NCBI GenBank assembly: GCA_030525785.1
Contig: JAUNEA010000008.1
Location: forward strand, 1-64,000
Reading direction: 5' to 3'
Length of the DNA stretch: 64,000 nucleotides
Source: Cardiobacteriaceae bacterium
GTDB taxonomy: Bacteria > Pseudomonadota > Gammaproteobacteria > Cardiobacteriales > Cardiobacteriaceae
Below are positions 26,602 through 35,861 of this stretch, piece by piece (within the stretch, counting starts at the first letter, position 1; every line of letters begins with the position of its first letter). The translations under genes were made by a program, and so were the position numbers. The notes under the pieces were generated by a model, which did no database searches, had not been told where the DNA came from, and worked only from the letters and a program-made list of their open reading frames with translations.

Positions 26602-27654
26602 TTAATATTTTTCTAAAATAACACCACATTCTATATGATTAGTTTGGGGGAATTGGTCAAATAAAGCGACTTGAGTGATTCGGTATTCAGGATAAAGCGC
26701 TTTAAGATTCTCAGCAAGCGTGGTGGGATTGCAGGAAATATAAATAATGGCATCAAAGTTCTTTAATAATTGGAGTGTGTTATCATCAATACCTGCTCGT
26801 GGTGGGTCTACCAATACCGTTCCAAAATCATAATCCGATAAATGAATATTGGCTAATTGTAAGCGATTAAAAACACGCTCACCATAAAATGCTTGGGTAA
26901 ATTCCTCAGCACTTAATCGAGCTACTTGAATGTTTTCAATCGCATTGGCTTGAATGTTTTCATCAAGCGCTTTGATGCCACTTTTGCTGATTTCTGTTGC
27001 TAACACACGAGGATAATAACGGCTTAAAGGCAAGGTAAAATTGCCGTTGCCGCAATAAAGCTCCAGTAAATCACGATGGCGATTAGGAGCATATTGAACA
27101 GCCCAATTGAGCATTTTTTCACATATAAAGGCGTTGGGTTGGCTAAAGCTATTTTCGTATTGGCGATAAGTAAAAGTTTGTGCAGAAATCTGAAATTGCT
27201 CTTGGACAAAATCTTTCTCTAAAACAATTTTCTGTTTTCGGCTACGACCTATCACAGAAATCTTGAAAGATTGGGCAATGGTGGTGATGTGTTTTTCCCA
27301 TTCTGAACAAAGCACTTTGTGGTAAATAAGGGTTACTAAGGTATCGCCTAAAGTTGTGGTATGAAAATCGATTTGAAACAATCGATGGCGCAAAATATCC
27401 TCAGCACAAAGCGCTTTGAGTAAAGGTTGCATCAAATTTTGAATATGATGATGGGCAATGGGGAAATGATTGATGAATTGTGGGCGTTTTTGTTCATCAA
27501 ACATGGTGTAATAAGCGAAATCTCCTTCATGCCAAATACGAAATTCGCAACGCATACGATAGCCCTCTATGGGGCTTTCATAAATTTCTGGTTCAGGAGG
27601 AGAAAAGGGTTTTAATAAATCTTTGAGATAGGTAATTTTTTCAGCGAGTAACAT
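26602..27654 (-). CDS. trmA: tRNA (uracil-5-)-methyltransferase TrmA
   Basis: Uses S-adenosylmethionine to make ribothymidine at position 54 of tRNAs. The 350 residues follow E. coli TrmA: YRMRCEFRIWHEGD near the start, ENSFSQPN, ELYCGNGNFTLPL for SAM binding, VDPPRAGID, and the catalytic Cys in YISCNPTTL, then HIECG with the general base Glu. The ATG at 27654 matches the family start (LAEKITYLK); the frame is open further upstream but runs into bfd. It lies 15 bases upstream of the NERD gene in the same direction. Confidence 0.95.
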   Translation of the reverse strand: MLLAEKITYLKDLLKPFSPPEPEIYESPIEGYRMRCEFRIWHEGDFAYYTMFDEQKRPQFINHFPIAHHHIQNLMQPLLKALCAEDILRHRLFQIDFHTTTLGDTLVTLIYHKVLCSEWEKHITTIAQSFKISVIGRSRKQKIVLEKDFVQEQFQISAQTFTYRQYENSFSQPNAFICEKMLNWAVQYAPNRHRDLLELYCGNGNFTLPLSRYYPRVLATEISKSGIKALDENIQANAIENIQVARLSAEEFTQAFYGERVFNRLQLANIHLSDYDFGTVLVDPPRAGIDDNTLQLLKNFDAIIYISCNPTTLAENLKALYPEYRITQVALFDQFPQTNHIECGVILEKY

Positions 27655-27701
27655 AAGAATAGGCAAAAAGCTTATTGTATCGAAAGATGAGACAAAGCGC
27701 T

Positions 27702-27905
27702 TTAGGGTGTTGAGAAAGCTGGTAAATAGCGTACAACAGCGGCGCGTTGCTGTTGTTCTCGCTCCATAGCTTTCACCACAGGCACACATTGCCCACAACA
27801 ATCTCCCATGGATAATTCTTTCAATATAGCACGTGATGAGTAACCTTCATCAAGTAACTGGTTGATTTTACGGTCGCTGACCCGATGGCAAACACAAACA
27901 ATCAT
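27702..27905 (-). CDS. bfd: Bacterioferritin-associated ferredoxin
   Basis: 67-residue [2Fe-2S] protein with CVCHRVSD at the start and CCGQC in the second half, giving the C-x-C and C-x2-C ligands of the Bfd/BFD-like family. Bfd reduces ferric iron stored in bacterioferritin to release it. The ATG at 27905 matches family length; an in-frame codon at 27926 is less likely. No bacterioferritin gene is in the window. The gene was too small to show more. Confidence 0.88.
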   Translation of the reverse strand: MIVCVCHRVSDRKINQLLDEGYSSRAILKELSMGDCCGQCVPVVKAMEREQQQRAAVVRYLPAFSTP

Positions 27906-28138
27906 AAATCCCAAGCAAGTATTCAAATAAGAAAGATTCTATTTATCCATATTGTAATAATTTTTTCTAAATGGTCAATTGAGGGAAGTCAAACCTTTTG
28001 GGTAAACAAGCATTAGTAGCTATTTCTGGGCGCGTTTGCTTGATAGGCATCAAAGCCAATCTGAGCATGGCATTTAAAGCACTTGCTGATGTTTTTCAGC
28101 TCTACAATAATGCTTTATTTCCTAACACAGGAGCATTC

Positions 28139-28993
28139 ATGAGCGCACACGTTCAAGGCATTTTATGGGCATTGTTGGCAAGTTTTTGTTTTGCGAGTAT
28201 GGGCGTTGTGTTGAAGCTGACCCATCAACAATTTGATTTTCATTCGGTGGAATTAGTGTTTTGGCGTATGTTTCCAGCATGCTTATTTTTGGGAGCGTTG
28301 GCATTTCGTGGGAAAAAGCGCTTTGCTACAAAGTATGCAAGCAGGCATTTGGGGCGTAGTTTGTCGGGCGTTGTCTCGATGATGTTGTATTTTTACGCGG
28401 TATCGCAATTGCCCTTATCGGTGGCGGTGAGCATTTCCTACAGTTCTTCGATTTTCCTAGCCTTATGGTCTTTAGGCTTGAAAGGAGAGCGTTTGGGTTT
28501 GGGGCAACAAAGCGCTTTGATTTTAGGGCTATTGGGGGTGGTGATTTTGCTGCAACCTGAATATTCAGGGCAATCGTTATGGGGCATGATGGCAGCAGTT
28601 TTATCGGCTGTGTTGGCAGGTTTGGCTTATTTTCAGTTGCGTGAATTGGGGCAATTGGGGGAGCCTGCGTGGAGAACCGTGTTTTATATGTCGTTGGTGG
28701 GAACGATAGTTTCAGCGGTTTTGACCAGCTTTTGGGGGTGGCATGATGTCAGCCAAGAAGCTTGGTTTTATGTACTGGGGATAAGTACTTTGGCATTGAT
28801 AGGACAAATGGCATTAACAGAAGCTTATGCAATTGGTCGGAAAGAGACCATTTCGGTGCTGTCTTATATAACGGTTGTTGTCGCATCCTTTTGGAGTTAT
28901 TGGTATTTTGGGGAAATATTGGTTGGAGTACAATATGGGGGAATCTGGTTAATTGTTATATCAGGCATGATAAGTGCATTAGCTAAGAAATAG
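28139..28993 (+). CDS. EamA/DMT-family membrane transporter
   Basis: 284 residues with about ten hydrophobic helices arranged as two EamA repeats (WALLASFCFASMGVVLK in the first, LWGMMAAVLSAVLAGLAYF in the second). The drug/metabolite transporter superfamily exports metabolites or imports nucleosides; the substrate cannot be predicted. The ATG at 28139 follows CAGGAG. The frame is open to 27998 but that part reads as non-conserved sequence and was left out. Confidence 0.85.
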   Translation: MSAHVQGILWALLASFCFASMGVVLKLTHQQFDFHSVELVFWRMFPACLFLGALAFRGKKRFATKYASRHLGRSLSGVVSMMLYFYAVSQLPLSVAVSISYSSSIFLALWSLGLKGERLGLGQQSALILGLLGVVILLQPEYSGQSLWGMMAAVLSAVLAGLAYFQLRELGQLGEPAWRTVFYMSLVGTIVSAVLTSFWGWHDVSQEAWFYVLGISTLALIGQMALTEAYAIGRKETISVLSYITVVVASFWSYWYFGEILVGVQYGGIWLIVISGMISALAKK

Positions 28994-29070
28994 CGATCTG
29001 ACGATGTTAGGTCGTAGTGATTTTTATGGTTAGGGTAGAATAGATTAAATAAGAAACTTGAGGGATAGAC

Positions 29071-29796
29071 ATGAAAATTGCAATCATTGCGGCAATGGAA
29101 CAAGAATGTGCTTTGTTAAGGTCTCGCTTAACGGAAGCCAGCCATAATAACTATTATCAGCTTCAAATCAGCACAGGGCTTTTAGATGGGGTTCCTGTGG
29201 TTTTAACGCAATGTGGGATTGGTAAGGTTAATGCTGCTCTAGCCACATCAACCATCATCAACACCTTTTCGCCACGTGCGGTGATTAACACAGGTTGTGC
29301 GGGAGGCTTGGTGGCGCATTTGAAGCAAGGCGATGTGGTCATTGCAAATGATGTAGCGCATCATGATGTCGATGTGACAGCATTTGGCTACACTTATGGT
29401 CAAGTTCCTCAGCAACCTCCGCATTATCCAGCGGATTTACGCTTACTCAATACCGCGCGAATGATGGCGAACAAATTGCAAAAAATCATTCCTGAGCATC
29501 GCTTGTATGAAGGTTTAGTGGTTAGCGGTGACCAATTCATTTGTGAGACTGATTGTAAGCAAAAGATTTTACGCAACTTCCCTAAAGCGGTTGCAGCTGA
29601 AATGGAAGCTTCATCGATTGCACAGGTTTGCCACAGTTTGCATACCCCATGCTTGGTGGTGCGTTCGATTTCGGATAATGGCGATGAGAGCGCCACGCAA
29701 AGTTTTCATGAATTTTTGACCCTCGCCGCGCAGAATTCAGCAGATATTGTGCAGCAGTTAGCAAAATCTTTTTACAACAGTTTATTGGCAGATTAA
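29071..29796 (+). CDS. mtn: 5'-methylthioadenosine/S-adenosylhomocysteine nucleosidase
   Basis: Hydrolyses adenine from MTA and SAH, recycling SAM by-products and feeding autoinducer-2 or methionine salvage. The 241 residues show AAMEQE (Glu12), GIGKVNAA, NTGCAGG, AAEMEASSIAQ for ribose binding and SISDNGD with the catalytic Asp. The ATG follows a GAGGG site. The spacer to the EamA gene (77 bases) leaves room for its own promoter. Confidence 0.94.
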   Translation: MKIAIIAAMEQECALLRSRLTEASHNNYYQLQISTGLLDGVPVVLTQCGIGKVNAALATSTIINTFSPRAVINTGCAGGLVAHLKQGDVVIANDVAHHDVDVTAFGYTYGQVPQQPPHYPADLRLLNTARMMANKLQKIIPEHRLYEGLVVSGDQFICETDCKQKILRNFPKAVAAEMEASSIAQVCHSLHTPCLVVRSISDNGDESATQSFHEFLTLAAQNSADIVQQLAKSFYNSLLAD

Positions 29797-29832
29797 TGGG
29801 TTTTCTATAGGAAATAAGAGGTTGTCAGCTTC

Positions 29833-30315
29833 CTAAGAAATGCCAACCTCAACCCACTTCACGTCCAACACCATCAAATCCTTCGGCGAAATACCCACCA
29901 GAAATCCTCGTTTGCCACCGTTGATATAAATCTTATCCAGCATTTGAATGCTTTTTTCGGCGTAAATGGGCAAAGCGCTTTTGATGCCAAATGGGCTGGT
30001 TCCGCCAAACAAATACCCTGTCCACTTCTGAGCGATTGTTGCATTGGCTGGCTCCAGTTGTTTCATGCCCAAATCTCGCGCCAGCTTTTTGGTAGAAATC
30101 TGCAAATCGCCATGCATGAGAACTATCATGCCTTGCTTTTGTTCATTCATCAGCACAATACTTTTCACCACACAATGCTCATCAACCCCTAAATGCAAAG
30201 CGCTTTGCGCTGTGCCACCATGTTCTTCGTAAGGATACAAAAATGGCTCATAAGCCACACGATGCTCGCGCAAAAAACGAATAGCAGGGGTTACAGGGTA
30301 TTGGATTTTGCTCAT
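29833..30315 (-). CDS. ybaK: Cys-tRNA(Pro)/Cys-tRNA(Cys) deacylase YbaK
   Basis: Trans-editing protein that hydrolyses cysteine mischarged on tRNA-Pro. The 160 residues show the YbaK pattern: TPAIRFLREH, the conserved lysine in VVKSIVL, ATIAQKWTGYLFGGTSPFG and FLVGISPKDL. Its start overlaps the stop of the upstream membrane-protein gene by an ATGA junction, so the two are translated together. It is the last gene of a four-gene minus-strand run from 32294. It is convergent with mtn. Confidence 0.93.
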   Translation of the reverse strand: MSKIQYPVTPAIRFLREHRVAYEPFLYPYEEHGGTAQSALHLGVDEHCVVKSIVLMNEQKQGMIVLMHGDLQISTKKLARDLGMKQLEPANATIAQKWTGYLFGGTSPFGIKSALPIYAEKSIQMLDKIYINGGKRGFLVGISPKDLMVLDVKWVEVGIS

Positions 30316-30755
30316 GATGTCTCCTTAGGCAAAGCGCTTTGTTGGGGTGAAGGATTTGATGTTTTGGTGGGTTTCTTTCTCTTGCGTTTTTGGTAATTGT
30401 GCAAAATAGTGCCGATTTGTAACAGCAATGCCCATGCACAAAACCACGCGCCCCAAAGCGCTTTGCCCCACAGCCAAATCCAGCCGCCTACAAAAAAATG
30501 CCACGGCGCAAGCAGGGCAAGGATTTGGTAGGTTTTGAGGTCACGGCGTAAGGCAGGCAGTGTGAGTAACAAGAGAGGCACAAGGGTCATCGCAGCGCTC
30601 AAAGCGCTTTTGAACCAGTCGCCTTTGAAGTCCAAATACAATGACCAACCATAAGCGATTTCCAGCGCAAACAAGCTGATGATGGTCAGTCGATAGCCGA
30701 TTTGACGGCGTTTAGCGGATTGAGGGGCAAGCGGGGATTGGGAGGGGTGTTCCAT
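30312..30755 (-). CDS. DUF2069-like small membrane protein
   Basis: 147 residues with four hydrophobic segments (near 20-40, 48-68, 76-96 and 105-122), and a basic tail RKRKKP. The PLLLLTLPALRRD stretch between helices 2 and 3 fits DUF2069 proteins. The function is unknown. The ATG at 30755 lies inside the 3' end of the SanA-like gene, giving a 44-base overlap in a different frame. It is also coupled by ATGA to ybaK. Confidence 0.65.
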   Translation of the reverse strand: MEHPSQSPLAPQSAKRRQIGYRLTIISLFALEIAYGWSLYLDFKGDWFKSALSAAMTLVPLLLLTLPALRRDLKTYQILALLAPWHFFVGGWIWLWGKALWGAWFCAWALLLQIGTILHNYQKRKRKKPTKTSNPSPQQSALPKETS

Positions 30756-31392
30756 AGTGTTTGGCTTCTTTGTTGGTAAGAATGTCAAAAAGCGCTTTGC
30801 TACGAGCCAGCACTTCGCGTAATTCGGTTTTGAGACGGTAACGTCTCCACGCAGGGTCTTGGGCAATATAGGCAATGGCTTGATGACCTTGTTGCTTGGC
30901 AAGCCACAGAGCGCGAGCATTGTGGAAGCGTTGGCTGATAATGACATAATCGGTTTGCCCGAAGATTTTCTCAGCGCGTAATATGCTATCCAGCGTACGT
31001 AAACCTGCGTAATCCAGCACAATCTTCTCACTTGGCACGCCCAATTTCACCAAATCGCGCCGCATTTCTTCTGGCTCATTGTAATCATGGCGGCGATTAT
31101 CGCCACTGACCAATAAATAACATACCTTACCAGCATGATAAAGCTCCGCCGCTGCTTCAATTCGCGCACGGTAGTATAAATTGATACGACCACGCGCCAC
31201 CCATTTGCTGGTTCCCAGCACCAAGCCAACAGGGCGCGAGGGTATGCTTTCCAGCGAATCATATTGCCATTGGGCGGTTGAAACGCTGATAGAAAGATAA
31301 ATCAACAATGGGCATAACACTATCCCCACCATCAGCTCCAGTATGAAAAGCATACGTTTGCGGATTTCCCCCCAAAGCGCTTTGTGGCTCAT
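30712..31392 (-). CDS. sanA: SanA/YdcF-like DUF218 envelope protein
   Basis: 226 residues: one N-terminal membrane helix (about 14-34), then a DUF218 domain with VGLVLGTSK, SGDNRRHDYNEP and ISQRFHNARAL. This is the pattern of SanA, which supports envelope barrier function and vancomycin exclusion in E. coli; the chemistry is not established. The start overlaps the previous stop by ATGA. It opens with a palindrome copy read as KALW. The 3' end overlaps the DUF2069-like gene. Confidence 0.82.
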   Translation of the reverse strand: MSHKALWGEIRKRMLFILELMVGIVLCPLLIYLSISVSTAQWQYDSLESIPSRPVGLVLGTSKWVARGRINLYYRARIEAAAELYHAGKVCYLLVSGDNRRHDYNEPEEMRRDLVKLGVPSEKIVLDYAGLRTLDSILRAEKIFGQTDYVIISQRFHNARALWLAKQQGHQAIAYIAQDPAWRRYRLKTELREVLARSKALFDILTNKEAKHYGTPLPIPACPSIR

Positions 31393-32294
31393 AGTTGTGG
31401 AATGATGTGGGTGGGGTAGATTTGGCTGTCTTGGATATGATGCAAAACGTCTAAGCCTTTGAGAAAGCCATGCCCACTCACCAAAGCGCTTTGAATACCA
31501 AAGGCATTCGCGCCAAGAATATCGGTATGAAGGGTATCGCCGAGCATTAGTGTACGCTGAGGATTAAAAGGCTTGCCCAAGCTTTCGCAACGTTTGGCGG
31601 CAATCTCAAAGATGCTTGGGAAGGGTTTACCATAAATGCGCACCCACGAGAACAAATCCTCAGGTAAAAGGAGGGTATAAGTACCTGGTTCGATGCTGCT
31701 TGTTTTGCCTTGTGGAGCGATTAAATCAGGATTGCCGACATGAATAGGGCGTGGATTATCTCGCAAAGCTGCAACAAAGCGCTTTTGCCAATCATCGTTC
31801 CACGCAAGGCTGCTCATGAACAAAAAGCTGGCGCTGTCTTCGAAAAAGCGTGGGTGGTCTTGGAAGTGATAAAGCGCTTTGGGTAAATCGTTTTGGTATT
31901 CGGTTAAGCCGATAATGCCGAAAGGCTGTGGTAAATCTTGGGGTAAACCTGCAAGCAAAGCATCGCGACTGCTGACAATCTCTTCTTCTCGAAAATCAAA
32001 GCCAAAGCCTTGAATGTGGCGTGTTAAAACGGCTTTAGAACGCGCACAAGCGTTCGAGACCACCAATACCTGTTTGCCCATTGCTCGAAGCGCTTTGATG
32101 GCATCAACACTGCCCTCAATCGCTTGATTGCCTACATTCAATACCCCAAAAGCATCGAACCAAAAGCTATCGTAATCGTTTGCCAAAGCCAACACATTGT
32201 CCCGAAAATCCGCCACCCAATGCGCTTTGGGCGGTTGTTTAGGGAGGCGGTGGCGAATGGTTTCTAAGTCACGGTAAGCTTGTTGGGCTGGCAT
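31389..32294 (-). CDS. HAD-superfamily phosphatase, NagD-like (class IIA)
   Basis: 301 residues. Motif I is FDAFGVLNVG near 44-53, with motif II Ser/Thr in VVSNA, the conserved Lys in YGKPFPSIF near 219, and motif IV MLGDTLHTDILGAN near 250. These fit the HAD class IIA hydrolases related to NagD and to the TIGR01459 group. The substrate is probably a small phosphate ester and is unknown. It heads the run HAD-sanA-DUF2069-ybaK, 11 bases after oxyR. Confidence 0.85.
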   Translation of the reverse strand: MPAQQAYRDLETIRHRLPKQPPKAHWVADFRDNVLALANDYDSFWFDAFGVLNVGNQAIEGSVDAIKALRAMGKQVLVVSNACARSKAVLTRHIQGFGFDFREEEIVSSRDALLAGLPQDLPQPFGIIGLTEYQNDLPKALYHFQDHPRFFEDSASFLFMSSLAWNDDWQKRFVAALRDNPRPIHVGNPDLIAPQGKTSSIEPGTYTLLLPEDLFSWVRIYGKPFPSIFEIAAKRCESLGKPFNPQRTLMLGDTLHTDILGANAFGIQSALVSGHGFLKGLDVLHHIQDSQIYPTHIIPQL

Positions 32295-32305
32295 AAAGAA
32301 TCCTT

Positions 32306-33208
32306 TTACGATGAGTAAAGCTGTTGTAAAGCGCTTTGGAAGAGTTTGACCAAAAGCTTCAGCTCTTCTGTGCGCGGATAGTTGGGGCGTGTGACAATCG
32401 CCAAGCGGCGATGCGAACCTTTAGATTCCAAAGGAATGGTACGAATATGCGAGTAAGCTTGCAAGGTAGGCAATGCCATTTCGGGCGCAAGAGTCATGCC
32501 CATATTGTTTTGCACCATGTGAATGAGAGTGCTGAGGCTGGCATCGCGGAATTGGTCTTTGTGCAGATTATCTTGTAAACGGCAAAGTTCGACAATTTGC
32601 TCTTTCAGGCAATGCCCTTCGCCGAGTAGGAGGAGATTATCGTTGCGCAGTTGATGAAGTTTGACTTCTTCTTGGTTGGCAAAAGCATGCTGATGATGAA
32701 CCACAGCATAAAAGCGTTCTTCGCCAAAAATCATACAATCCAAGCCCATCACATCAATCGGCAATGCTACAACAGCAGCATCAAGCAAGCCACTTTGTAC
32801 CGCCAGTAATAGGCGTTCGCTTAAATCTTCACGAACATTAAGCTGGAAATCTGGGTATTGTTCACGAATCAACGGCAAAGCGCTTGGCAGTAAATAGGGC
32901 GAAATGGTGGGAATAAAGCCAATGGACATACCAAAGCGTAAGTTTCCTTGCCCTGCATGAGCGCGTTCCATCAGTTGTTGGGCATCGAGGTAGATTTTTT
33001 GGGCGCGTGCCAGCAGTTCTTCACCAATAGGTGTGACCACCACATGCTTGTTGTTGCGTTCAAAAATGACCACTCCGAGATTTTTCTCCATCTCGGCAAT
33101 GCCTAACGATAAGGCAGACTGAGAAACTTCACACTCTTCTGCTGCTCGCTTGAAATGTTTATGGCGAGAAACCGCCAGCGCAAATTGGATTTGACGTAAG
33201 GTAATCAT
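32306..33208 (-). CDS. oxyR: Hydrogen-peroxide-responsive regulator OxyR
   Basis: 300-residue LysR-type activator. The N-terminal helix-turn-helix is RAAEECEVSQSALSLGIAEME, followed by the substrate-binding fold. Cys200 and Cys209 in EGHCLKEQIVELC have the same spacing as the redox pair Cys199 and Cys208 of E. coli OxyR, so peroxide sensing by disulfide formation is well supported. It lies upstream of the HAD-sanA run with a gap of 11 bases, so it may head an operon. Candidate LysR sites are in the upstream region. Confidence 0.93.
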   Translation of the reverse strand: MITLRQIQFALAVSRHKHFKRAAEECEVSQSALSLGIAEMEKNLGVVIFERNNKHVVVTPIGEELLARAQKIYLDAQQLMERAHAGQGNLRFGMSIGFIPTISPYLLPSALPLIREQYPDFQLNVREDLSERLLLAVQSGLLDAAVVALPIDVMGLDCMIFGEERFYAVVHHQHAFANQEEVKLHQLRNDNLLLLGEGHCLKEQIVELCRLQDNLHKDQFRDASLSTLIHMVQNNMGMTLAPEMALPTLQAYSHIRTIPLESKGSHRRLAIVTRPNYPRTEELKLLVKLFQSALQQLYSS

Positions 33209-33216
33209 AAGGTCTC

Positions 33217-33269
33217 AATTATTGGAAAAATAATTCATTCTACTGTTTTGTATTGGAAATAATCAATAC
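33217..33269. promoter_or_regulatory. Candidate LysR-type sites upstream of oxyR
   Basis: Two AT-rich inverted repeats lie just before oxyR: AATTATT/AATAATT with a 5-base spacer (33217-33235) and GTATTG/CAATAC with an 8-base spacer (33250-33269). They may serve autoregulation. They do not match the four-part E. coli OxyR consensus well. Confidence 0.35.
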
Positions 33270-33350
33270 TAGAGCGACAAAGCGCTTTGGCAAATGATCT
33301 GATAAGAGAATAGTTCTTGTGGTTTAGGTTGAATATTCGTTCCCTAAAAT

Positions 33351-33386
33351 CAAAACCCCTCGTTTACAGAACAACGAGGGGTTTTG
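33351..33386 (-). terminator. Rho-independent terminator after the transporter gene
   Basis: Fourteen-base perfect stem CAAAACCCCTCGTT/AACGAGGGGTTTTG with an 8-base loop. It follows the minus-strand transporter gene and keeps its transcript out of oxyR. Confidence 0.88.
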
Positions 33387-33446
33387 GTTTCCTATAGAGC
33401 TTGTAGATAGGAGGCAATGTTGCCCAATCTACCAAAGCGCTTTAGA

Positions 33447-34778
33447 TTATGAGAAATAACGCCAGTTCAAATACCAGTGGGACAAAACAATCATCACCAA
33501 CATTAAAGGAAAGGCGTATTTGGTAAATTGAATCATAGAAATAGGCTGTTTGGCTTTTTCAGCGAAGCCTGCAACGGTCAGGTTAGCTGAGGCACCAATC
33601 AATGTACCGTTTCCACCTAAACACGCACCCAATGCCAACGCCCACCAAACGGGATTGAAATCAGTGCCAGCAGGCATTTGGCTTTGAGCCGTGTGGAGCA
33701 AAGGAATCATGGTAGCCACAAAGGGAATATTGTCCAAGAAAGACGACAAAATCGCCGATACCCACAACACCACCAGTGCCATTTTAACCATATCGCCATT
33801 GGTGATTTCCATCAATTTTGCCCCTAAAACATTCAGCAAACCGCTGTGTTCCACTGCGCCAACGATAATGAATAAACCCATGAAGAAGAAAATGGTCACC
33901 CATTCCACTTCGCCAAACACATGATGGATTTTTTCTGCTTGATGTTCGGCATTTTCATGTCCAAAAGCCAACAACATCAACAAACCAGCGCCCGATAAGG
34001 CAATGGTGCCTGGTTCGAGGTGGAGGCTGTGTCCGACAAAGAAGCCCAAAATCACTAAACCAAAAACAATGCCACATTTTTTCAGTAAAACCACATCAGT
34101 AATGGCTTCTTTTTCATCAAAGCGCATGATTTTGGCACGGGCTTTCAAAGTGGTTTTTAAACTCCGCCCAAATAAAACCACCAAAATAGCGGTAATTACC
34201 ACCAAGATGATAAGGGCAATGGGGGTCATATGAATGACGAAATCGCCAAAGGTTAAATGGGTTTTAGAGCCAATCAAAATATTGGGCGGGTCGCCGATTA
34301 AGGTTGCCGTACCGCCAATATTGGAAGCGAGAATGGTGGAAAACAAATAAGGAAAAGCTTTAATGCCCAATTGTTCGGTAATGAGTAAGGTAACGGGCGT
34401 GATGAGCAAAACGGTGGTTACGTTGTCCAAAAGAGCGGAAAAAAGCGCAGTGATGACCGTAATCATCGCCAAAATGCCGATGGGATCGGCTTTTACCAAT
34501 TTTGCTGAACGAATCGCCACATATTGGAAAACCCCTGTTTTGGCGGTGATGCTGACCAAAATCATCATGCCAATCAACAACCAAAGGGTATTCCAATCTA
34601 CTTTAGCCAGCGCTTCATGTTGATTGAGTAAGCCAAAATAAATCATTAAGCTTGCGCCTAAAATGGCGACAATAGCACGATTAATCTTTTCGGCAATTAA
34701 AAAGCCATAGACAATAATAAGTAAAATGCCTGACAACCACATATTAAAAGTTGAGGCGGTATGTACTGCTGAATCCAT
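33447..34778 (-). CDS. ArsB/NhaD-family ion transporter
   Basis: 443 residues with about 11-12 membrane helices in two related halves. Each half has a DN motif in a helix break (ALLDNVTTVLLITP and SFLDNIPFVATMIP) and a Gly-rich loop (GGTATLIGDPPN and GGNGTLIGASAN). This is the architecture of the ion transporter superfamily that includes NhaD, ArsB and YbiR-like proteins. The ion or substrate, possibly sodium or an organic acid, cannot be fixed. It starts 13 bases after the CBS-domain gene, so the two likely form an operon. Confidence 0.83.
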   Translation of the reverse strand: MDSAVHTASTFNMWLSGILLIIVYGFLIAEKINRAIVAILGASLMIYFGLLNQHEALAKVDWNTLWLLIGMMILVSITAKTGVFQYVAIRSAKLVKADPIGILAMITVITALFSALLDNVTTVLLITPVTLLITEQLGIKAFPYLFSTILASNIGGTATLIGDPPNILIGSKTHLTFGDFVIHMTPIALIILVVITAILVVLFGRSLKTTLKARAKIMRFDEKEAITDVVLLKKCGIVFGLVILGFFVGHSLHLEPGTIALSGAGLLMLLAFGHENAEHQAEKIHHVFGEVEWVTIFFFMGLFIIVGAVEHSGLLNVLGAKLMEITNGDMVKMALVVLWVSAILSSFLDNIPFVATMIPLLHTAQSQMPAGTDFNPVWWALALGACLGGNGTLIGASANLTVAGFAEKAKQPISMIQFTKYAFPLMLVMIVLSHWYLNWRYFS

Positions 34779-34791
34779 TGATTATCCTAAT

Positions 34792-35253
34792 TTATTGCGT
34801 TAAATGGTCTAATAAACCATTGATGGTGATGACCCCCAATAAGCGCTTTGAGTCTTTGGGAGTAATAATGACATGGTTGTGATGGTCATGAAGAATATGA
34901 ATAGCTTCCATGATAGAGCTATCTTCATAGCAAGTGGGGATATCGGTGATTAAATGTTCTTGAATAGGGTTGTTGCCAATTTCACCCAAACGCTCAACCA
35001 AATCTTCCATGCTGGTGCGCATGAAATTCAAATCTACAGGTTTTTTGCCCATATTGATGGAAAGTGCTTGTGGGAGCAGAAGATTTAGCAGAGTCAGTGA
35101 GGAAAACAATCCCACAAACTCTCCCGCATCATTGACCACAGGCATATAGCGAACGCTGTTTTTCCGCAGAGCGAGCAAGGCCTCTTCAAACGTGCAGTTA
35201 GGCGAGAGCGTTGCAGGATTCTTCAGCATGATGTGACCACAAAGGGTTTTCAT
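34792..35253 (-). CDS. CBS-domain pair protein
   Basis: 153 residues made of two CBS motifs: one near 7-60 (LRKNSVRYMPVVNDAGEFVGLFS) and one near 98-150 (HNHVIITPKDSKRLLGVITINGLL). CBS pairs bind adenosine nucleotides and gate transporters or enzymes. Its position directly before the NhaD/ArsB-type transporter suggests that it regulates that transporter by cell energy state; this is inference. No other domain is visible. Confidence 0.85.
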   Translation of the reverse strand: MKTLCGHIMLKNPATLSPNCTFEEALLALRKNSVRYMPVVNDAGEFVGLFSSLTLLNLLLPQALSINMGKKPVDLNFMRTSMEDLVERLGEIGNNPIQEHLITDIPTCYEDSSIMEAIHILHDHHNHVIITPKDSKRLLGVITINGLLDHLTQ

Positions 35254-35401
35254 AGTTGTATCCTTAAAAATGATGGTTAAGGGAAAAGCGCGTATTGTAA
35301 ACCTTTTGTAAGCTGATGGCTTAACTTCCTTAAGTTTTTCCTAAGGATTTGTTGTTTTAATAATCCTCATCTTATCAACCCATTGAACTTAAGGAGTTAC
35401 C

Positions 35402-35824
35402 ATGAAAAAAACCACTTTAGCCCTTTTATTGGCTTTAAGCAGCGCCTTCACTTATGCGCAATTCCAGCCTCAAAGCGCTTTGGAATCCCCTCGCGTAGAA
35501 AAACCCCGACATATACAAGATGGTAAAGGCGGCTTCCACAAAGACGGTAAACGCCCTGAGATGAAAATTGTTACCACAGCGGAGAAAAACACATGGAAAG
35601 ATGACCAACGCGTGGCGTTACAAGGTAAAATCACAGAACAATATGATGATGATGATTTCTTGTTCCAAGACAAAGATGGCACCATCAAAATTGAAGTGAA
35701 AGACCGCGCTTGGCGTGGGCAAAATGTTAGCCCTGATACCGAAATTCGTATTTTTGGCGAAGTTGATAAATCAGATAATGGAACGGTAGAGCTTGAGGTT
35801 CACCGTGTTGAAATCGTGAAATAA
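35402..35824 (+). CDS. ygiW: YgiW/BOF-family periplasmic OB-fold protein
   Basis: 140 residues with a cleavable signal peptide (ending TYAQF near 20) and a bacterial OB-fold (about 70-140) with VALQGKITEQ, DDFLFQDKDGTIKIEV and IRIFGEVDK, the BOF pattern. E. coli YgiW is a periplasmic stress protein next to qseBC. Here the qseB-like regulator follows 37 bases later. The start has an AAGGAG site. One palindrome copy gives QSALES next to the signal cleavage site. Confidence 0.88.
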   Translation: MKKTTLALLLALSSAFTYAQFQPQSALESPRVEKPRHIQDGKGGFHKDGKRPEMKIVTTAEKNTWKDDQRVALQGKITEQYDDDDFLFQDKDGTIKIEVKDRAWRGQNVSPDTEIRIFGEVDKSDNGTVELEVHRVEIVK

Positions 35825-35861
35825 AATTCTCAAAGCGCTTTGTTCAAAAAAGGAGGCTCCC

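Noticed and set aside
27906-27960. Fur box upstream of bfd
   Set aside because: An AT-rich imperfect inverted repeat is visible but matches the Fur consensus poorly, so I did not list it.
27998-28138. N-terminal extension of the EamA transporter
   Set aside because: The extension has no conserved residues, and CAGGAG sits correctly before the ATG at 28139.
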